A stretch of 64,000 nt of DNA from JAVBKU01 sp031553875 (GCA_031553875.1 JAVBKU010000004.1:367139-431138); one strand, 5' to 3'; positions 32,364-42,071 are shown, counted from the stretch's first letter. The notes: generated by a model from the sequence alone, not told the origin. Numbers and translations are program-made.

Positions 32364-34475
32364 TTATAGTTGCAACAAACCCAATCCACGCAACAGGTCC
32401 CACTTCTTGGAGTGATAGAACACCACGAACGGCTCCTGCGAATAGCGGGCGTATATTTCTCTGGCCTCCGAGAACGTTATCTTGCGCGAAAGGTCGGAGC
32501 ATAATCCTATTACCTCCACAAGAAAATCGGCTTCGGGCGCGGCGAATTTAAGGCTTTTGTTTTTTGACATGCCATAAATTTTCAACCCCTCCTCGCTCCG
32601 CTTCACCGCTCCCCCAACCCACACCAGGCGGGCCGATTCATTATATATGCGTGCGGCGTCGGGCTTGAGGAAACAATCGGAGACTAACGACGGCTCGACG
32701 GTGGTACGCGGCGCCTTGGCGGCGAACCACGAGTGAGCCTGCTTGTCAAGACCCGACCCTAACATGTACGCCGCGAGCGACGAACGCAGGGCCTCGCCCA
32801 CCATATTTATATTGTACTGCCGCTGTTCGGCATAAGGCACCTCATTATTGGCAAAAGGATTCGGGGCCATGTCCTTACGCCTCGCGCCGTATTCCGACGG
32901 ATCAGTACCGCTGGGGCTGTGCACGGTCATAGCATAGCGATGCCAGAAAGCGGAGTCGATAAGGCTCGCCCGGAACAGCTGGCGTACCACTTCGAGCGAG
33001 TCGACGCTCTCCTGCAAGGTCTGCGTGGGGAATCCGTACATCAGATAGGTATGCACCATAATACCCGCCTGGAAGAAGTTACGCATGGCAATGGTAGCGC
33101 TTTCCACGGTCACTCCCTTGTTCATCAATGCCAAAAGTCTGTCCGAAGCCACCTCCAGCCCGCCCGATACTGCAATACATCCGGCAGCTGACATCAATGC
33201 CGCGAGATCGCCAGTGAAATTACTCTCAAAACGGATATTTGTCCACCATGACACTTTCAAACCTCTGCGCAGTATCTCCAGCGACAGTTCGCGTAAAGCC
33301 CGAGGGCTGGCCGCCTCGTCGACGAAATGGAATCCGCGGCTTCCGGTCTGGGCTATGACGCGTTCCATCCAGTCTACCATAGTAGCGGCGGTTACACCAT
33401 CGTAACGGCATATATAGTCGAGCGAAGTGTCGCAGAAGGCGCATTTGGCCCAGTAACAGCCGTGCTCTAACATTATCTTATTCCACCTGCCGTCGCTCCA
33501 AAGCCTGTGCATAGGGTTGGTGACCTCCGTGAGGGAAAAATATAGCGAGTGGTCGAGCCCGCTGAAATCGGGACAACCGCGCTCAAGGTGCGACACCTGC
33601 CCGCCCACATCCTGATAACCGTCGGCTGTATAGGTCCGTACGAGTGGGCCGCCGGAGAGTATTCGTTCGAGGGGCAGTTCACCGTCGTCGAGTATCACGT
33701 AATCGACATACTTGAATATCCCCTTGTCGCTCATCTGGCGTAGTTCGGTACTCGGGTAACCGCCGCCGACAACCAACTTAACACCCGGATAACCGGCCTT
33801 GATATGTGTCGCAGCACGCATGGTCGAAAGAAAATTACCCGGAAACGGGATGCTGAATCCCACGATCTCCGGCTTATATTCGGCCATCAATTCATCTATA
33901 AGGCCGTTCATCCTGCGTTCTATGATGTTGGGTGGGGCTGACAGCTCGTTTTCTATCTGGGAAAATGACTCTACGGCCATGGCTATACTCTCGCCGTAGC
34001 GCACTATCTCAAAATGTGGACTGACAACAGCACGGATAAAATCGCTAAGGTCCTGCAGATAAAGCGTACAGAGGAACTTGGCGCAGTCGACCACACCCAG
34101 CAAGCCGAAGTAATAATCCAATTCCTGTGCAACATCGAATCGCGAGGCCTGCGGCAGGAAGTCCGCCGTACATATAAGCTGCGCGAGGCTCTGGTCCTCT
34201 CCGCGCAGGAACGTCATCACACTACCCACAGTCGAAATATAACTTTCGCGCAAGGCATGGATACGTTCTATATTTTCAACCCCACCGCCATTATACTCGG
34301 CGAATATCTCCGTCAGAAATTCCGGAGAGAACACCTCGCCCAACAACATCGCCGACAGGTCGGCGTGCCGCGCGTCATACCCTTTCGAGCAGAGGTACGA
34401 TTTGAGGTACGCCGTGGCCGGATAGGGGCAGTTGGGCTGTACGAACGGCGGGGTGATCAGGAGTATTCTTTCCAC
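32364..34475 (-). CDS. B12-binding-domain radical SAM protein with a CX4CX2C motif
   Basis: A 703-residue protein with an N-terminal region like B12-binding domains (ILLITPPFVQPNCPYPATAYLKSYL at the start and EIVGFSIPFPGNFLSTMRAATHIK near 215-240) and a central radical SAM domain. The cluster cysteines read CYWAKCAFC (Cys340, Cys345, Cys348), a CX4CX2C spacing instead of the standard CX3CX2C; I checked this at the DNA level. The barrel continues with WTNIRFESNF and SGGLEVASDRLL. About 200 C-terminal residues are family-specific. It probably catalyses a radical methylation or rearrangement, but the product is unknown. It lies between a PhnP-like hydrolase gene and an SDR gene. Confidence 0.8.
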   Translation of the reverse strand: MERILLITPPFVQPNCPYPATAYLKSYLCSKGYDARHADLSAMLLGEVFSPEFLTEIFAEYNGGGVENIERIHALRESYISTVGSVMTFLRGEDQSLAQLICTADFLPQASRFDVAQELDYYFGLLGVVDCAKFLCTLYLQDLSDFIRAVVSPHFEIVRYGESIAMAVESFSQIENELSAPPNIIERRMNGLIDELMAEYKPEIVGFSIPFPGNFLSTMRAATHIKAGYPGVKLVVGGGYPSTELRQMSDKGIFKYVDYVILDDGELPLERILSGGPLVRTYTADGYQDVGGQVSHLERGCPDFSGLDHSLYFSLTEVTNPMHRLWSDGRWNKIMLEHGCYWAKCAFCDTSLDYICRYDGVTAATMVDWMERVIAQTGSRGFHFVDEAASPRALRELSLEILRRGLKVSWWTNIRFESNFTGDLAALMSAAGCIAVSGGLEVASDRLLALMNKGVTVESATIAMRNFFQAGIMVHTYLMYGFPTQTLQESVDSLEVVRQLFRASLIDSAFWHRYAMTVHSPSGTDPSEYGARRKDMAPNPFANNEVPYAEQRQYNINMVGEALRSSLAAYMLGSGLDKQAHSWFAAKAPRTTVEPSLVSDCFLKPDAARIYNESARLVWVGGAVKRSEEGLKIYGMSKNKSLKFAAPEADFLVEVIGLCSDLSRKITFSEAREIYARYSQEPFVVFYHSKKWDLLRGLGLLQL

Positions 34476-34482
34476 GTGAGGT

Positions 34483-35253
34483 CTATTTCATAGTTTCCAC
34501 GACGAGGCTGTCGTAAGCGAAAAACGTATTGGGAGGCAGTTCTTCCTTTATCTGCGCGTGGCGCCCCATCTGGTGGGATATATGGGTGAGGAAGGTCTGT
34601 CGCGGCGACACTAAGTAGCTGATATGCAGCGCCTCGCCGAGGGTGAAATGCGACATATGGCTCTCCCTACGCAGAGCGTTGATAACCAGCGTATCTACGC
34701 CGTGCATCTTGTCTATCTCGCCCTGCTCTATGCGGTTCATATCGGTGATGTAAGCCACGCCCCCTATCATAAAGCCCAAGACGGGCAGTTTGGCATGGTA
34801 GCCGCGTATGGGCATCACATCCAACGTTCCTATCTTGAACGGTTTATCGTCTATCGTATGCAGATCTATATCCGGAGCACCGGGGTATTTATTGTCGCCG
34901 AAAGCGTAGTCGTAATCCTTGCGCACCACCTCCTGCACCCTCTCCTCTGCGTAAATATGCACGGGCATGCCGGTAGTGTAGTTGAAGGCCCTCACATCGT
35001 CGAGACCGGCAATATGATCCTTATGTGCATGGGTAAGCAGGATAGCGTCGAGGCGCTTGACTCCGTGTGCCAGCATTTGCTGGCGAAAGTCGGGGCCGGC
35101 GTCGATCAGTACAGTATAACCCTGATGCTCTATAAGTACCGAGGCTCTCAGGCGTTTATCCTTACTGTCGTCGGAGCTACACACCCAGCAGCCGCACGAT
35201 ATCACCGGAATGCCCTGCGAGGTCCCCGAGCCTAAAAATGTAAGTTTTGTCAT
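34483..35253 (-). CDS. Metallo-beta-lactamase-fold hydrolase, PhnP-like
   Basis: A 256-residue metallohydrolase. THAHKDHIAGLDD gives the HxHxDH metal site, and the N-terminal GTSQGIPVISCGCWVCSS contains the CxCxxC cluster seen in PhnP-type cyclic phosphodiesterases. Members hydrolyse cyclic phosphoribosyl phosphates or related phosphodiesters; the substrate here is not set. The start at 35253 is preferred over longer options because the -7 box at 35278-35285 would put the transcript start just upstream. It is the first gene of the operon with the radical SAM and SDR genes. Confidence 0.8.
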   Translation of the reverse strand: MTKLTFLGSGTSQGIPVISCGCWVCSSDDSKDKRLRASVLIEHQGYTVLIDAGPDFRQQMLAHGVKRLDAILLTHAHKDHIAGLDDVRAFNYTTGMPVHIYAEERVQEVVRKDYDYAFGDNKYPGAPDIDLHTIDDKPFKIGTLDVMPIRGYHAKLPVLGFMIGGVAYITDMNRIEQGEIDKMHGVDTLVINALRRESHMSHFTLGEALHISYLVSPRQTFLTHISHQMGRHAQIKEELPPNTFFAYDSLVVETMK

Positions 35254-35277
35254 CCCTGCGTTGCTCATAATTGAGTT

Positions 35278-35285
35278 CAAAGGTA
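35278..35285 (-). promoter_or_regulatory. -7 box of the PhnP-like/radical SAM/SDR operon
   Basis: TACCTTTG on the minus strand, 24 bases before the preferred ATG. Confidence 0.6.
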
Positions 35286-35349
35286 GAAAATAAGGTGGAA
35301 ATATCACAGTTTCCCCGAAATAAGTCCTTTTTATAGACAATTACGGCAA

Positions 35350-35357
35350 TAGTTTTG
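35350..35357 (+). promoter_or_regulatory. -7 box for glgB
   Basis: TAGTTTTG matches TAnnTTTG, 44 bases before the preferred glgB start. Confidence 0.5.
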
Positions 35358-35401
35358 ACGGCACGTAATTTATTACTAAATTTATGGGAGAATGTGTCGT
35401 T

Positions 35402-37435
35402 ATGTCAGAGCATAAACTGAAAATAGTAGACAAAGATCCCTGGCTGAAGCCCAACGAGCGCGAGCTTGAGGCGAGGCACGATGCCTACCTGCATAAGCTG
35501 TCGGAGCTGACTTCCGGCGGAGGGTCGTTGTCTGATTTCGCCAACGGGTATATGTACTTCGGCTTCAACCACGACGCCATGCGCGGTGGATGGTGGTTCA
35601 GGGAGTGGCTTCCGGGAGCGAAGGACGTCTATATTTTCGGCGACTTCAACGACTGGAACCGCACCGATACCCCCCTCAAAAGAGTTCAAGGCGGCGTATG
35701 GGAAGTATTCCTGCCCGACGACCGCTACGGCGACAGGCTCACGCACGGCTCGTTGGTGAAGATGCTCGTCCATGGAGACAACGGGTGGCTCGAACGTATC
35801 CCCTCCTACATACGCCGCGTGGTGCAGGACGAACAGACCAAGAATTTTACCGGGCAGATATGGGCGCCCGCGAAACCTTTCGACTGGCGGGGCGACAACT
35901 TCGATATAAGCAGCATAGGTCCACTACTCATATACGAGAGCCATGTGGGAATGGCACAGGAAAAAGAGGGCATCGGCACATACACCGAATTTGCGGCCAA
36001 AGTATTGCCCCGCGTACGAAAACTCGGCTACAACGCCATACAGCTTATGGCTGTGGCGGAGCATCCCTACTACGGCAGTTTCGGCTACCACGTATCCAAC
36101 TTCTTCGCCCCGTCGTCGCGTTTCGGCACGCCCGAAGAGCTAAAACTACTCATCCACACCGCCCACTCCATGGGCATTGCGGTGATAATGGATATAGTGC
36201 ACTCCCACTTCGTGAAGAACCTCTTCGAAGGGCTGAACGAATTGGACGGCACTGACCACCTCTACTCCCCCGCAGGAGCGGCGGGCGACCAGCCCTATTG
36301 GGATTCCAAGAATTTCGATTACAGCAAGGACGAGGTGGTTCACTTCCTGCTCTCCAACGTCAAATACTGGATGGAGGAGTTCCACTTCGACGGCTTCCGC
36401 TTCGACGGGGTCACATCCATGATATACACCCACCACGGCTATACCGAGTTCGATTCAAGGGAAAAATATTTCGATAGCACGATCAACGTAAACGCCCTCA
36501 CATATCTCACTCTCGCCAACAAACTCATCCATGACCTACACCCCACGGCTGTCACCATAGCCGAGGACGTGAGCGGAATGCCGGGAATGTGTTACTCCAT
36601 AAGCGACGGCGGCGTGGGATTCGACTATCGCCTAGGCATGGCCATACCCGATTTCTGGATCAAACTGCTCAAGGATATACCCGACGAAAAGTGGGATATA
36701 TGGGAGATGTGGGAGCTTCTGTGCAACCGCCTGCCGGACGTGAAGACCATCGCCTATGCCGAGTCGCACGACCAGGCACTGGTGGGCGATAAAACAATAG
36801 CCTTCCGGCTGATGGACAGGTACATGTACACCGACATGGACCGCCAGACCCCGAACGTAATCGTCGATCGCGGCATAGCCCTGCACAAAATGATTCGCCT
36901 ACTGACCATAGCCATAGGTGGCAACGGTTACCTCAATTTCATGGGCAACGAGTTCGGCCACCCGGAGTGGATCGACTTCCCGCGCGAGGGCAACGGGTGG
37001 AGCTACGCCCATGCCCGCAGGCAGTGGTCGCTGGCCTCCAACGGCTTCCTGCGTTACGCTTTCCTCGAAGAGTTCGACAAGGCGATGCTGGCGTTGGTAA
37101 AGAAATATAACCTGCTGGGCTGCGGATATGCCTACAATCTGTTGATGGACAACACCAACAACACTATGGTGTTCAACCACGGCGATATTATATTCGTATT
37201 CAACTGGCACATCTCGGCGAGTATTCCCGACTATGTGATCCCCGTACCAGCGCCGGGGAAGTATAAGGTGATACTCTCGACCGACGACGTGAAATTCGGC
37301 GGGCTCGACAGGATCGACGAATCGCAGTACTATTTCAGCTATCCGGTGAAGGGTACCGACGGGGTTACGCGCCACTACATGAAGATATACAACATCAACC
37401 GCGCTGCCCTGGTGTTCAAGAAAATGGCTAAGTAA
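35402..37435 (+). CDS. glgB: 1,4-alpha-glucan branching enzyme (GH13)
   Basis: A 677-residue enzyme that makes alpha-1,6 branches in glycogen. An N-terminal CBM48-like module (NGYMYFGFN to VYIFGDFNDWN) precedes the GH13 barrel; the nucleophile is Asp335 in GFRFDGVTSM, the acid/base Glu388 in AEDVSGMPG, and ESHDQALVGD holds the third acidic residue. The sequence style (YGSFGYHVSNFFA, MGNEFGHPEWIDFP) is closer to the eukaryotic-like GBE1 branch common in Bacteroidota than to E. coli GlgB. The start at 35402 (MSEHKL) is chosen over 35384. No other glycogen gene is nearby. Confidence 0.94.
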   Translation: MSEHKLKIVDKDPWLKPNERELEARHDAYLHKLSELTSGGGSLSDFANGYMYFGFNHDAMRGGWWFREWLPGAKDVYIFGDFNDWNRTDTPLKRVQGGVWEVFLPDDRYGDRLTHGSLVKMLVHGDNGWLERIPSYIRRVVQDEQTKNFTGQIWAPAKPFDWRGDNFDISSIGPLLIYESHVGMAQEKEGIGTYTEFAAKVLPRVRKLGYNAIQLMAVAEHPYYGSFGYHVSNFFAPSSRFGTPEELKLLIHTAHSMGIAVIMDIVHSHFVKNLFEGLNELDGTDHLYSPAGAAGDQPYWDSKNFDYSKDEVVHFLLSNVKYWMEEFHFDGFRFDGVTSMIYTHHGYTEFDSREKYFDSTINVNALTYLTLANKLIHDLHPTAVTIAEDVSGMPGMCYSISDGGVGFDYRLGMAIPDFWIKLLKDIPDEKWDIWEMWELLCNRLPDVKTIAYAESHDQALVGDKTIAFRLMDRYMYTDMDRQTPNVIVDRGIALHKMIRLLTIAIGGNGYLNFMGNEFGHPEWIDFPREGNGWSYAHARRQWSLASNGFLRYAFLEEFDKAMLALVKKYNLLGCGYAYNLLMDNTNNTMVFNHGDIIFVFNWHISASIPDYVIPVPAPGKYKVILSTDDVKFGGLDRIDESQYYFSYPVKGTDGVTRHYMKIYNINRAALVFKKMAK

Positions 37436-37490
37436 CACGCGGGACGGCGAAATGGATATTGCCGCTGTACGGCTCATGGGAGGTAAAAGA

Positions 37491-37526
37491 AGCGGGCCGG
37501 GACAATAATGTCCCGGCCCGCTTTAT
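37491..37526 (+). terminator. Terminator after glgB
   Basis: Perfect 14-bp stem AGCGGGCCGGGACA with TGTCCCGGCCCGCT (37491-37504 and 37509-37522), four-base loop, then TTAT. Confidence 0.88.
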
Positions 37527-37634
37527 CTACAGACGGCTTATCCGCACGAGTACTATAAAGAGCTCACTCTCCACATTTACAAGAAAGGAAAAACAAACAA
37601 AATTAAAGTGGTTGAAAATAATACTCGCAGTAGT

Positions 37635-37806
37635 AAAATAATCCGCCGCATCTGGCTTCTGGCGGAAATAGGTCTCGTGAGGGAGATCACCCTCAGTTAT
37701 CGTGTAACGAGGGAAGCTCCCGTAAGAGACCCCGGCAGAAGACGCGGCTAGACCTTTTGCCTACTTTTGCGGCAATGGTAAAAGTAGGTCGCCGAAGGCG
37801 AAAATT
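37635..37806. repeat. Intergenic structured repeat C, copy 1 (long hairpin)
   Basis: About 170 bases nearly identical to 52338-52508. Nested pairings are GCCGC/GCGGC, CTTCTGGCGG/CCGGCAGAAG (one mismatch in this copy), GGTCTC/GAGACC, GGGAG/CTCCC and CCCTC-GTTA/TAAC-GAGGG, together one hairpin of about 105 nt. It is followed by a smaller ACTTTTGC-type hairpin that includes a TACTTTTG promoter-like box, then CGCC/GGCG. It fills the gap between the glgB terminator and the 3' end of lolA, which holds no gene. Confidence 0.85.
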
Positions 37807-37811
37807 AGTCC

Positions 37812-38450
37812 CTACCTGAAATCTATCACCTCCACGCCCTTGTATTTCACCTTGTCGAAAGAGAACATGGCGTCATTGAATACCACGTCGTGCTCGAACG
37901 AGCTTATAACCATATTGGCCGTCATGCCCGGCATGGTGCATTTGAAATAAACGGGCAGGTTAGTGGCCTGGTCGACATACATTAATATGGTCACCCCCGC
38001 ACCCATTCCGGACGAAGCCTTGGGCTTTAGCTCCACGACGGACACCGTGCGGCCGTTGAACTTCCGGTTCTCGAGACTACGATGAGTGAAATCACTGTCG
38101 TAGATTGAAAATGCCAGCGTGGGATTGGCGATTATATTTCTGTCGTTAGGGTTGACGTTCTCGATGGTGACCTCGTTATTCTGCTTGCTGTAGGTGTATT
38201 TGGTCTTCCCGTCGCACATTATCCGGGAATAGTCGTACACGTCAACGTAATAGCGCTGCCCGTTGACCAGGAACTCGCCCTGAGTATTATTCATCTGCTG
38301 CTCCACCGACACGGAAAAAGTACCCTGGTAGGATTTATAGGAACTTATCTTCTGCTTTATCTTGTCGAGCACGATCTTGGAATTCTCGTCGGCATGCGCT
38401 CCCAGCGTCACCACGAGGGCCAGCAGGGTTAATATGGCACGTATCTTCAT
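37812..38450 (-). CDS. lolA: LolA-like outer-membrane lipoprotein carrier
   Basis: A 212-residue periplasmic protein with a signal peptide (ILTLLALVVTLGAHA). The body matches the LolA/YcgK-type half-barrel: KIKQKISSYKSYQGTFSVSVEQQM at the start, then YYVDVYDYSRIMCDGKTKYTYSKQNNEV and SSGMGAGVTILMYVDQATNLPVYF. It should shuttle lipoproteins from the inner to the outer membrane, although Bacteroidota members are divergent. It follows ftsK by 21 bases, a pairing also found in proteobacteria. Confidence 0.85.
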   Translation of the reverse strand: MKIRAILTLLALVVTLGAHADENSKIVLDKIKQKISSYKSYQGTFSVSVEQQMNNTQGEFLVNGQRYYVDVYDYSRIMCDGKTKYTYSKQNNEVTIENVNPNDRNIIANPTLAFSIYDSDFTHRSLENRKFNGRTVSVVELKPKASSGMGAGVTILMYVDQATNLPVYFKCTMPGMTANMVISSFEHDVVFNDAMFSFDKVKYKGVEVIDFR

Positions 38451-38471
38451 CTTGAATGTGATTTAAGTGGA

Positions 38472-41087
38472 TTACAAAAGATTGTCGAGCATCATTTCGA
38501 GCGAGGCGGTATCGCTTATAAGCACCTCGCGTGGCTTGCTGCCCTCGCTGCGGCCCACGATACCGGCCATTTCGAGCTGGTCCATAAGGCGGCCGGCACG
38601 GTTGTAACCTATCGAGAAACGACGCTGTATGGAAGAGGTCGAGCCCTGCTGGTTCTGCACCACGAATCGGGCTACCTCCTCGAACATCGAGTCGAGTTGC
38701 GACAGGTCGCCGCCCTTGGACACTCCGTTGGCATCGCCCTCAGGAACATATTCCGGTAGTTCATAGGCTGAAACATAACCTCTCTGGTCGCCGATAAATC
38801 CGGTGATCCGCTCTATCTCGGGCGTGTCGATAAAGGCGCACTGCACGCGCGTAAGTTCATTGCCCGTGGACACGAGCATGTCCCCGCGGCCTATAAGCTG
38901 GTTGGCTCCCGGCTGGTCGATGATAGTGCGCGAGTCGATCATACTGGTCACTCTGAAGGCAATGCGGGCAGGGAAGTTGGCTTTGATAACGCCTGTGATA
39001 ATATTGGTCGTAGGCCTCTGTGTGGCTATCACGAGGTGGATACCCACGGCGCGGGCCAACTGCGCAAGGCGCGCTATGGGGGTTTCTATCTCGCGGCCCG
39101 CGGTCATGATAAGGTCGGCGAACTCGTCTATAACCACCACGATATAAGGCAGGTGGCGGTGTCCCTTCTCGGGATTGAGCTTGCGGTGTGTGAACTTGTC
39201 GTTATACTCCCTGATGTGGCGCACCTCGGCCTTGCGCAGAAGGTCGTAGCGCGAATCCATCTCGATACATAGCGAGTTGAGGGTGTAGATAACCTTGTGG
39301 GTATCGGTAATAATGGCCTCGTCCTCGCCTGGAAGCTTGGCAAGGAAGTGCTTCTCGAGCTTGGCGTAGAGGGTGAGCTCCACCTTCTTGGGGTCGACAA
39401 GCACGAATTTGAGTTCCGAGGGATGCTTGCGGTAGAGTATCGACGTGATAATAGCGTTGAGCCCCACCGACTTACCCTGCCCCGTAGCTCCAGCTACCAA
39501 CAGGTGGGGCATCTTGGCGAGGTCGATGACGAAAGTTTCGTTCTGTATGGTCTTACCCAGTACCACGGGAATATCGAAAGTCGAATCCTGGAACTTGGGC
39601 GACTTGACCATCGAATACATCGACACTACCTTCTTGTCCTTGTTCGGCACCTCGATACCTATGGTACCCTTGCCCGGAATGGGGGCTATAATACGTATAC
39701 CCAAGGCCGAAAGGCTCAGCGCGATATCATCCTCCAAGTTCTTGATCTTGGAAATCCTTACGCCCGGGGCGGGCACTATCTCGTAGAGGGTGACGGTCGG
39801 ACCTATAGTGGCCTTGATCTTATCTATCTTGATGCCGAAATTTATGAGTGTCTGCTCGATACGGTTCTTATTTTCACGTATCTCCTCATCGGTCACGGTC
39901 ACCTCGACGCTATGGTCCTCCATAAGGTCCACAGAAGGGATCTTGTACGACGAGAGGTCGAGCATCGGGTCGTAGAGGGTGTTGTCGATCATATCGTCAG
40001 ACAGCATCTCGTCGTCGTCGCCCATAGCCACAGCAATCTCTATATCGAGATCGTCGCCGAAATCGGCATCGCCCTCGCCACCTAAGACCATATCGTCGTC
40101 GTCATCCGCCTCGCCTTTTTTGTGCGACGCGTACATGTCATTTATCGACGGACGTATCGCATCGGCCGGATAACCCGCTGCATCATGAACGGATTTGTCG
40201 ACAACGATAAAGCCATCCTCATCTATAAAGATTCCGTTATCTTCCGGAGCGGTGCCAGTGTCCTGGTCGTCGCCGTGGAGTACCATATCTTCGTCCCTGC
40301 CTGAGGCCGTAGACTGTGATTTGTCGTTCCATTCCACCTTTTCGGGGAACTTGACACCGCGGCTTTCGTCCTCATCGTCCTGCTCCGTATCTTTGCCGGA
40401 GAGCATCCCCGTAGCCTTATCGACTACGGCGCCCCCTACTTTTTTGCCTCCGTCTACTACGGCTCCGCCTACAATCTTGCTACCGTCGACCAACCCTTTG
40501 CCGAAGCGGTTAACGACGAAGATAGTGTTGCGGTTGACGTACACGGCATAGATTATAATGGCGGCCAGGAGCAATAGTCCCGAGCCCACCATACCCAGTA
40601 CCGATTTGAGCCACAGAGCCACCTCTATCCCCTGCCTGCCGCCGAGACCCGTATCGAACAACGCCCAACTATTACCGAAGATATAACCCATAGTCACCGA
40701 CCCTATGATCATAAGGATCAGTGTGAGTCTCACCGATTTATTGAGTACCAACGGACGAAAGCGCATTATTCTCAATGCCAGAATTATCAGCACTATGGGG
40801 ATACATACGCTGAACACGCCTAATCCCTCTCCGGCGATCAGGCGAGCGATCTTAGCCCCCGTCTTACCGCCCCAGTTGAATACCTTGGTCCCTTCGGCCG
40901 AAAACGTCGGCCCCCACTCCGCGGCACTCTGGTCGGCACGCCAATATATGAAATAGGAAACGACCGAAGCAAGCAGGAACAGTGCGAAAGCCAGCAACAA
41001 CAGGCCGTAGGCCCATCTCTGCGTGTCGCTCAGGCCCTGGGCCTTCTGGTTTCCGGTGGCTTCGCTTATTTTTTTCTTTGCAGCCAT
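38472..41087 (-). CDS. ftsK: DNA translocase FtsK/SpoIIIE
   Basis: An 871-residue DNA pump that clears chromosome ends at division. Four membrane segments occupy about residues 25-190, an acidic linker follows (about 210-390, rich in Asp/Glu and Met), then the RecA-like motor with Walker A GATGQGKSVGLN and Walker B VVVIDEFADLI, and a C-terminal gamma domain (QRRFSIGYNRAGRLMDQLE) that reads KOPS-type DNA signals. Layout and length are normal for the phylum. It is probably co-transcribed with murI upstream (70-base gap without a promoter match) and lolA downstream. Confidence 0.96.
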   Translation of the reverse strand: MAAKKKISEATGNQKAQGLSDTQRWAYGLLLLAFALFLLASVVSYFIYWRADQSAAEWGPTFSAEGTKVFNWGGKTGAKIARLIAGEGLGVFSVCIPIVLIILALRIMRFRPLVLNKSVRLTLILMIIGSVTMGYIFGNSWALFDTGLGGRQGIEVALWLKSVLGMVGSGLLLLAAIIIYAVYVNRNTIFVVNRFGKGLVDGSKIVGGAVVDGGKKVGGAVVDKATGMLSGKDTEQDDEDESRGVKFPEKVEWNDKSQSTASGRDEDMVLHGDDQDTGTAPEDNGIFIDEDGFIVVDKSVHDAAGYPADAIRPSINDMYASHKKGEADDDDDMVLGGEGDADFGDDLDIEIAVAMGDDDEMLSDDMIDNTLYDPMLDLSSYKIPSVDLMEDHSVEVTVTDEEIRENKNRIEQTLINFGIKIDKIKATIGPTVTLYEIVPAPGVRISKIKNLEDDIALSLSALGIRIIAPIPGKGTIGIEVPNKDKKVVSMYSMVKSPKFQDSTFDIPVVLGKTIQNETFVIDLAKMPHLLVAGATGQGKSVGLNAIITSILYRKHPSELKFVLVDPKKVELTLYAKLEKHFLAKLPGEDEAIITDTHKVIYTLNSLCIEMDSRYDLLRKAEVRHIREYNDKFTHRKLNPEKGHRHLPYIVVVIDEFADLIMTAGREIETPIARLAQLARAVGIHLVIATQRPTTNIITGVIKANFPARIAFRVTSMIDSRTIIDQPGANQLIGRGDMLVSTGNELTRVQCAFIDTPEIERITGFIGDQRGYVSAYELPEYVPEGDANGVSKGGDLSQLDSMFEEVARFVVQNQQGSTSSIQRRFSIGYNRAGRLMDQLEMAGIVGRSEGSKPREVLISDTASLEMMLDNLL

Positions 41088-41157
41088 ATATGCTTTTTTC
41101 TCTTTAAATCTCTTGTAGCGGCGTTACGTCAACGCGGAATACGCGCGTAAAACAGTC

Positions 41158-41940
41158 CTAAAAATCCTCCGCTATAGCCTTGAGGCTTCTGGCTTTCAGG
41201 CGTTTTACATAGGCCTCATCCCAGGCCGATAGGAACTCGTATTCGGGGTTATGGTCTGACGAGGCGGCCATGTCGTGCTCTTCCAGTATGGCAGTCACCC
41301 TGCGTACTATTGCGGGCGAGGGATCGAGCAACTGCACGTCGCGCTCTCCTATCACCTCCTTCATCGCTCCTGACAGGAACGGGTAATGCGTACACCCTAA
41401 CACCAGATAATCGGTCCCCTGCGAGATCATCGGCTCGATAACCTTACGCACCGTAGATACGGCCTCGGGCGAATTTTGCTTATTATTTTCGACAAGCTCG
41501 ACAAATCCTTCGCCCACGGCGGGGATTATCTTCACAACGTTGCCATATTTCTGCATGCTCGCCCCGAACTGCGGACCGGCCAGAGTAGCCGCCGTAGCGA
41601 GGATGCCTATCACACCGCTGCGCGACGACATAGCAGCAGGCTTAACTGCGGGCTCGAGGCCCACGAACGGTATATCGTATTTTTCCCTAAGGAACGTTAT
41701 GGCCGTCGAAGTCGCCGCATTACAGGCCACTACGACCATCTTAACACCCTTTTCCAACAGCAGGCTCACGCCGTGATCGACATGCCCAATAAGCTCCTCC
41801 TTAGACTTGGAACCATAAGGACAGTTAAGTCCGTCGCCAAAGTAGACAAGGCTCTCATGGGGCAGGCTCCTGCGCAACTCCCTCCACACTGTAAGGCCGC
41901 CCATACCCGAATCGAAGACCCCTATCGGCGCGTTGTTCAT
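41158..41940 (-). CDS. murI: Glutamate racemase
   Basis: A 260-residue cofactor-free racemase that makes D-glutamate for peptidoglycan. The two catalytic cysteines are visible in VVACNAATSTA and VLGCTHYPFL, and the N-terminus IGVFDSGMGGLTV is diagnostic. It has a consensus promoter and is the likely first gene of a murI-ftsK-lolA unit. Confidence 0.96.
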   Translation of the reverse strand: MNNAPIGVFDSGMGGLTVWRELRRSLPHESLVYFGDGLNCPYGSKSKEELIGHVDHGVSLLLEKGVKMVVVACNAATSTAITFLREKYDIPFVGLEPAVKPAAMSSRSGVIGILATAATLAGPQFGASMQKYGNVVKIIPAVGEGFVELVENNKQNSPEAVSTVRKVIEPMISQGTDYLVLGCTHYPFLSGAMKEVIGERDVQLLDPSPAIVRRVTAILEEHDMAASSDHNPEYEFLSAWDEAYVKRLKARSLKAIAEDF

Positions 41941-41960
41941 CTGAAAATTTTTATACCCTG

Positions 41961-41991
41961 CAAAGGTAACTTTTTACCCCTAAAAAACAAA
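41961..41991 (-). promoter_or_regulatory. Consensus promoter of murI
   Basis: On the minus strand TTTG (41991-41988), 19 bases, then TACCTTTG (41968-41961): an exact Bacteroidota consensus. The leader is about 20 bases. Confidence 0.88.
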
Positions 41992-42071
41992 GAGTTGTAC
42001 CCACCTTATTTCAGGCAAGGAATTTGTATATATGCTTTTCCAAAGTACAACAAACCAACACTAAAACCAAT

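Noticed and set aside
37635..37806. Possible cobalamin riboswitch because of GGAAGC..GAGACC-like segments
   Set aside because: The conserved B12-box GCCACTG and the usual core order are missing, and the sequence is a simple nested hairpin. The same element occurs between trmN6 and lolD, where a B12 switch makes no sense.
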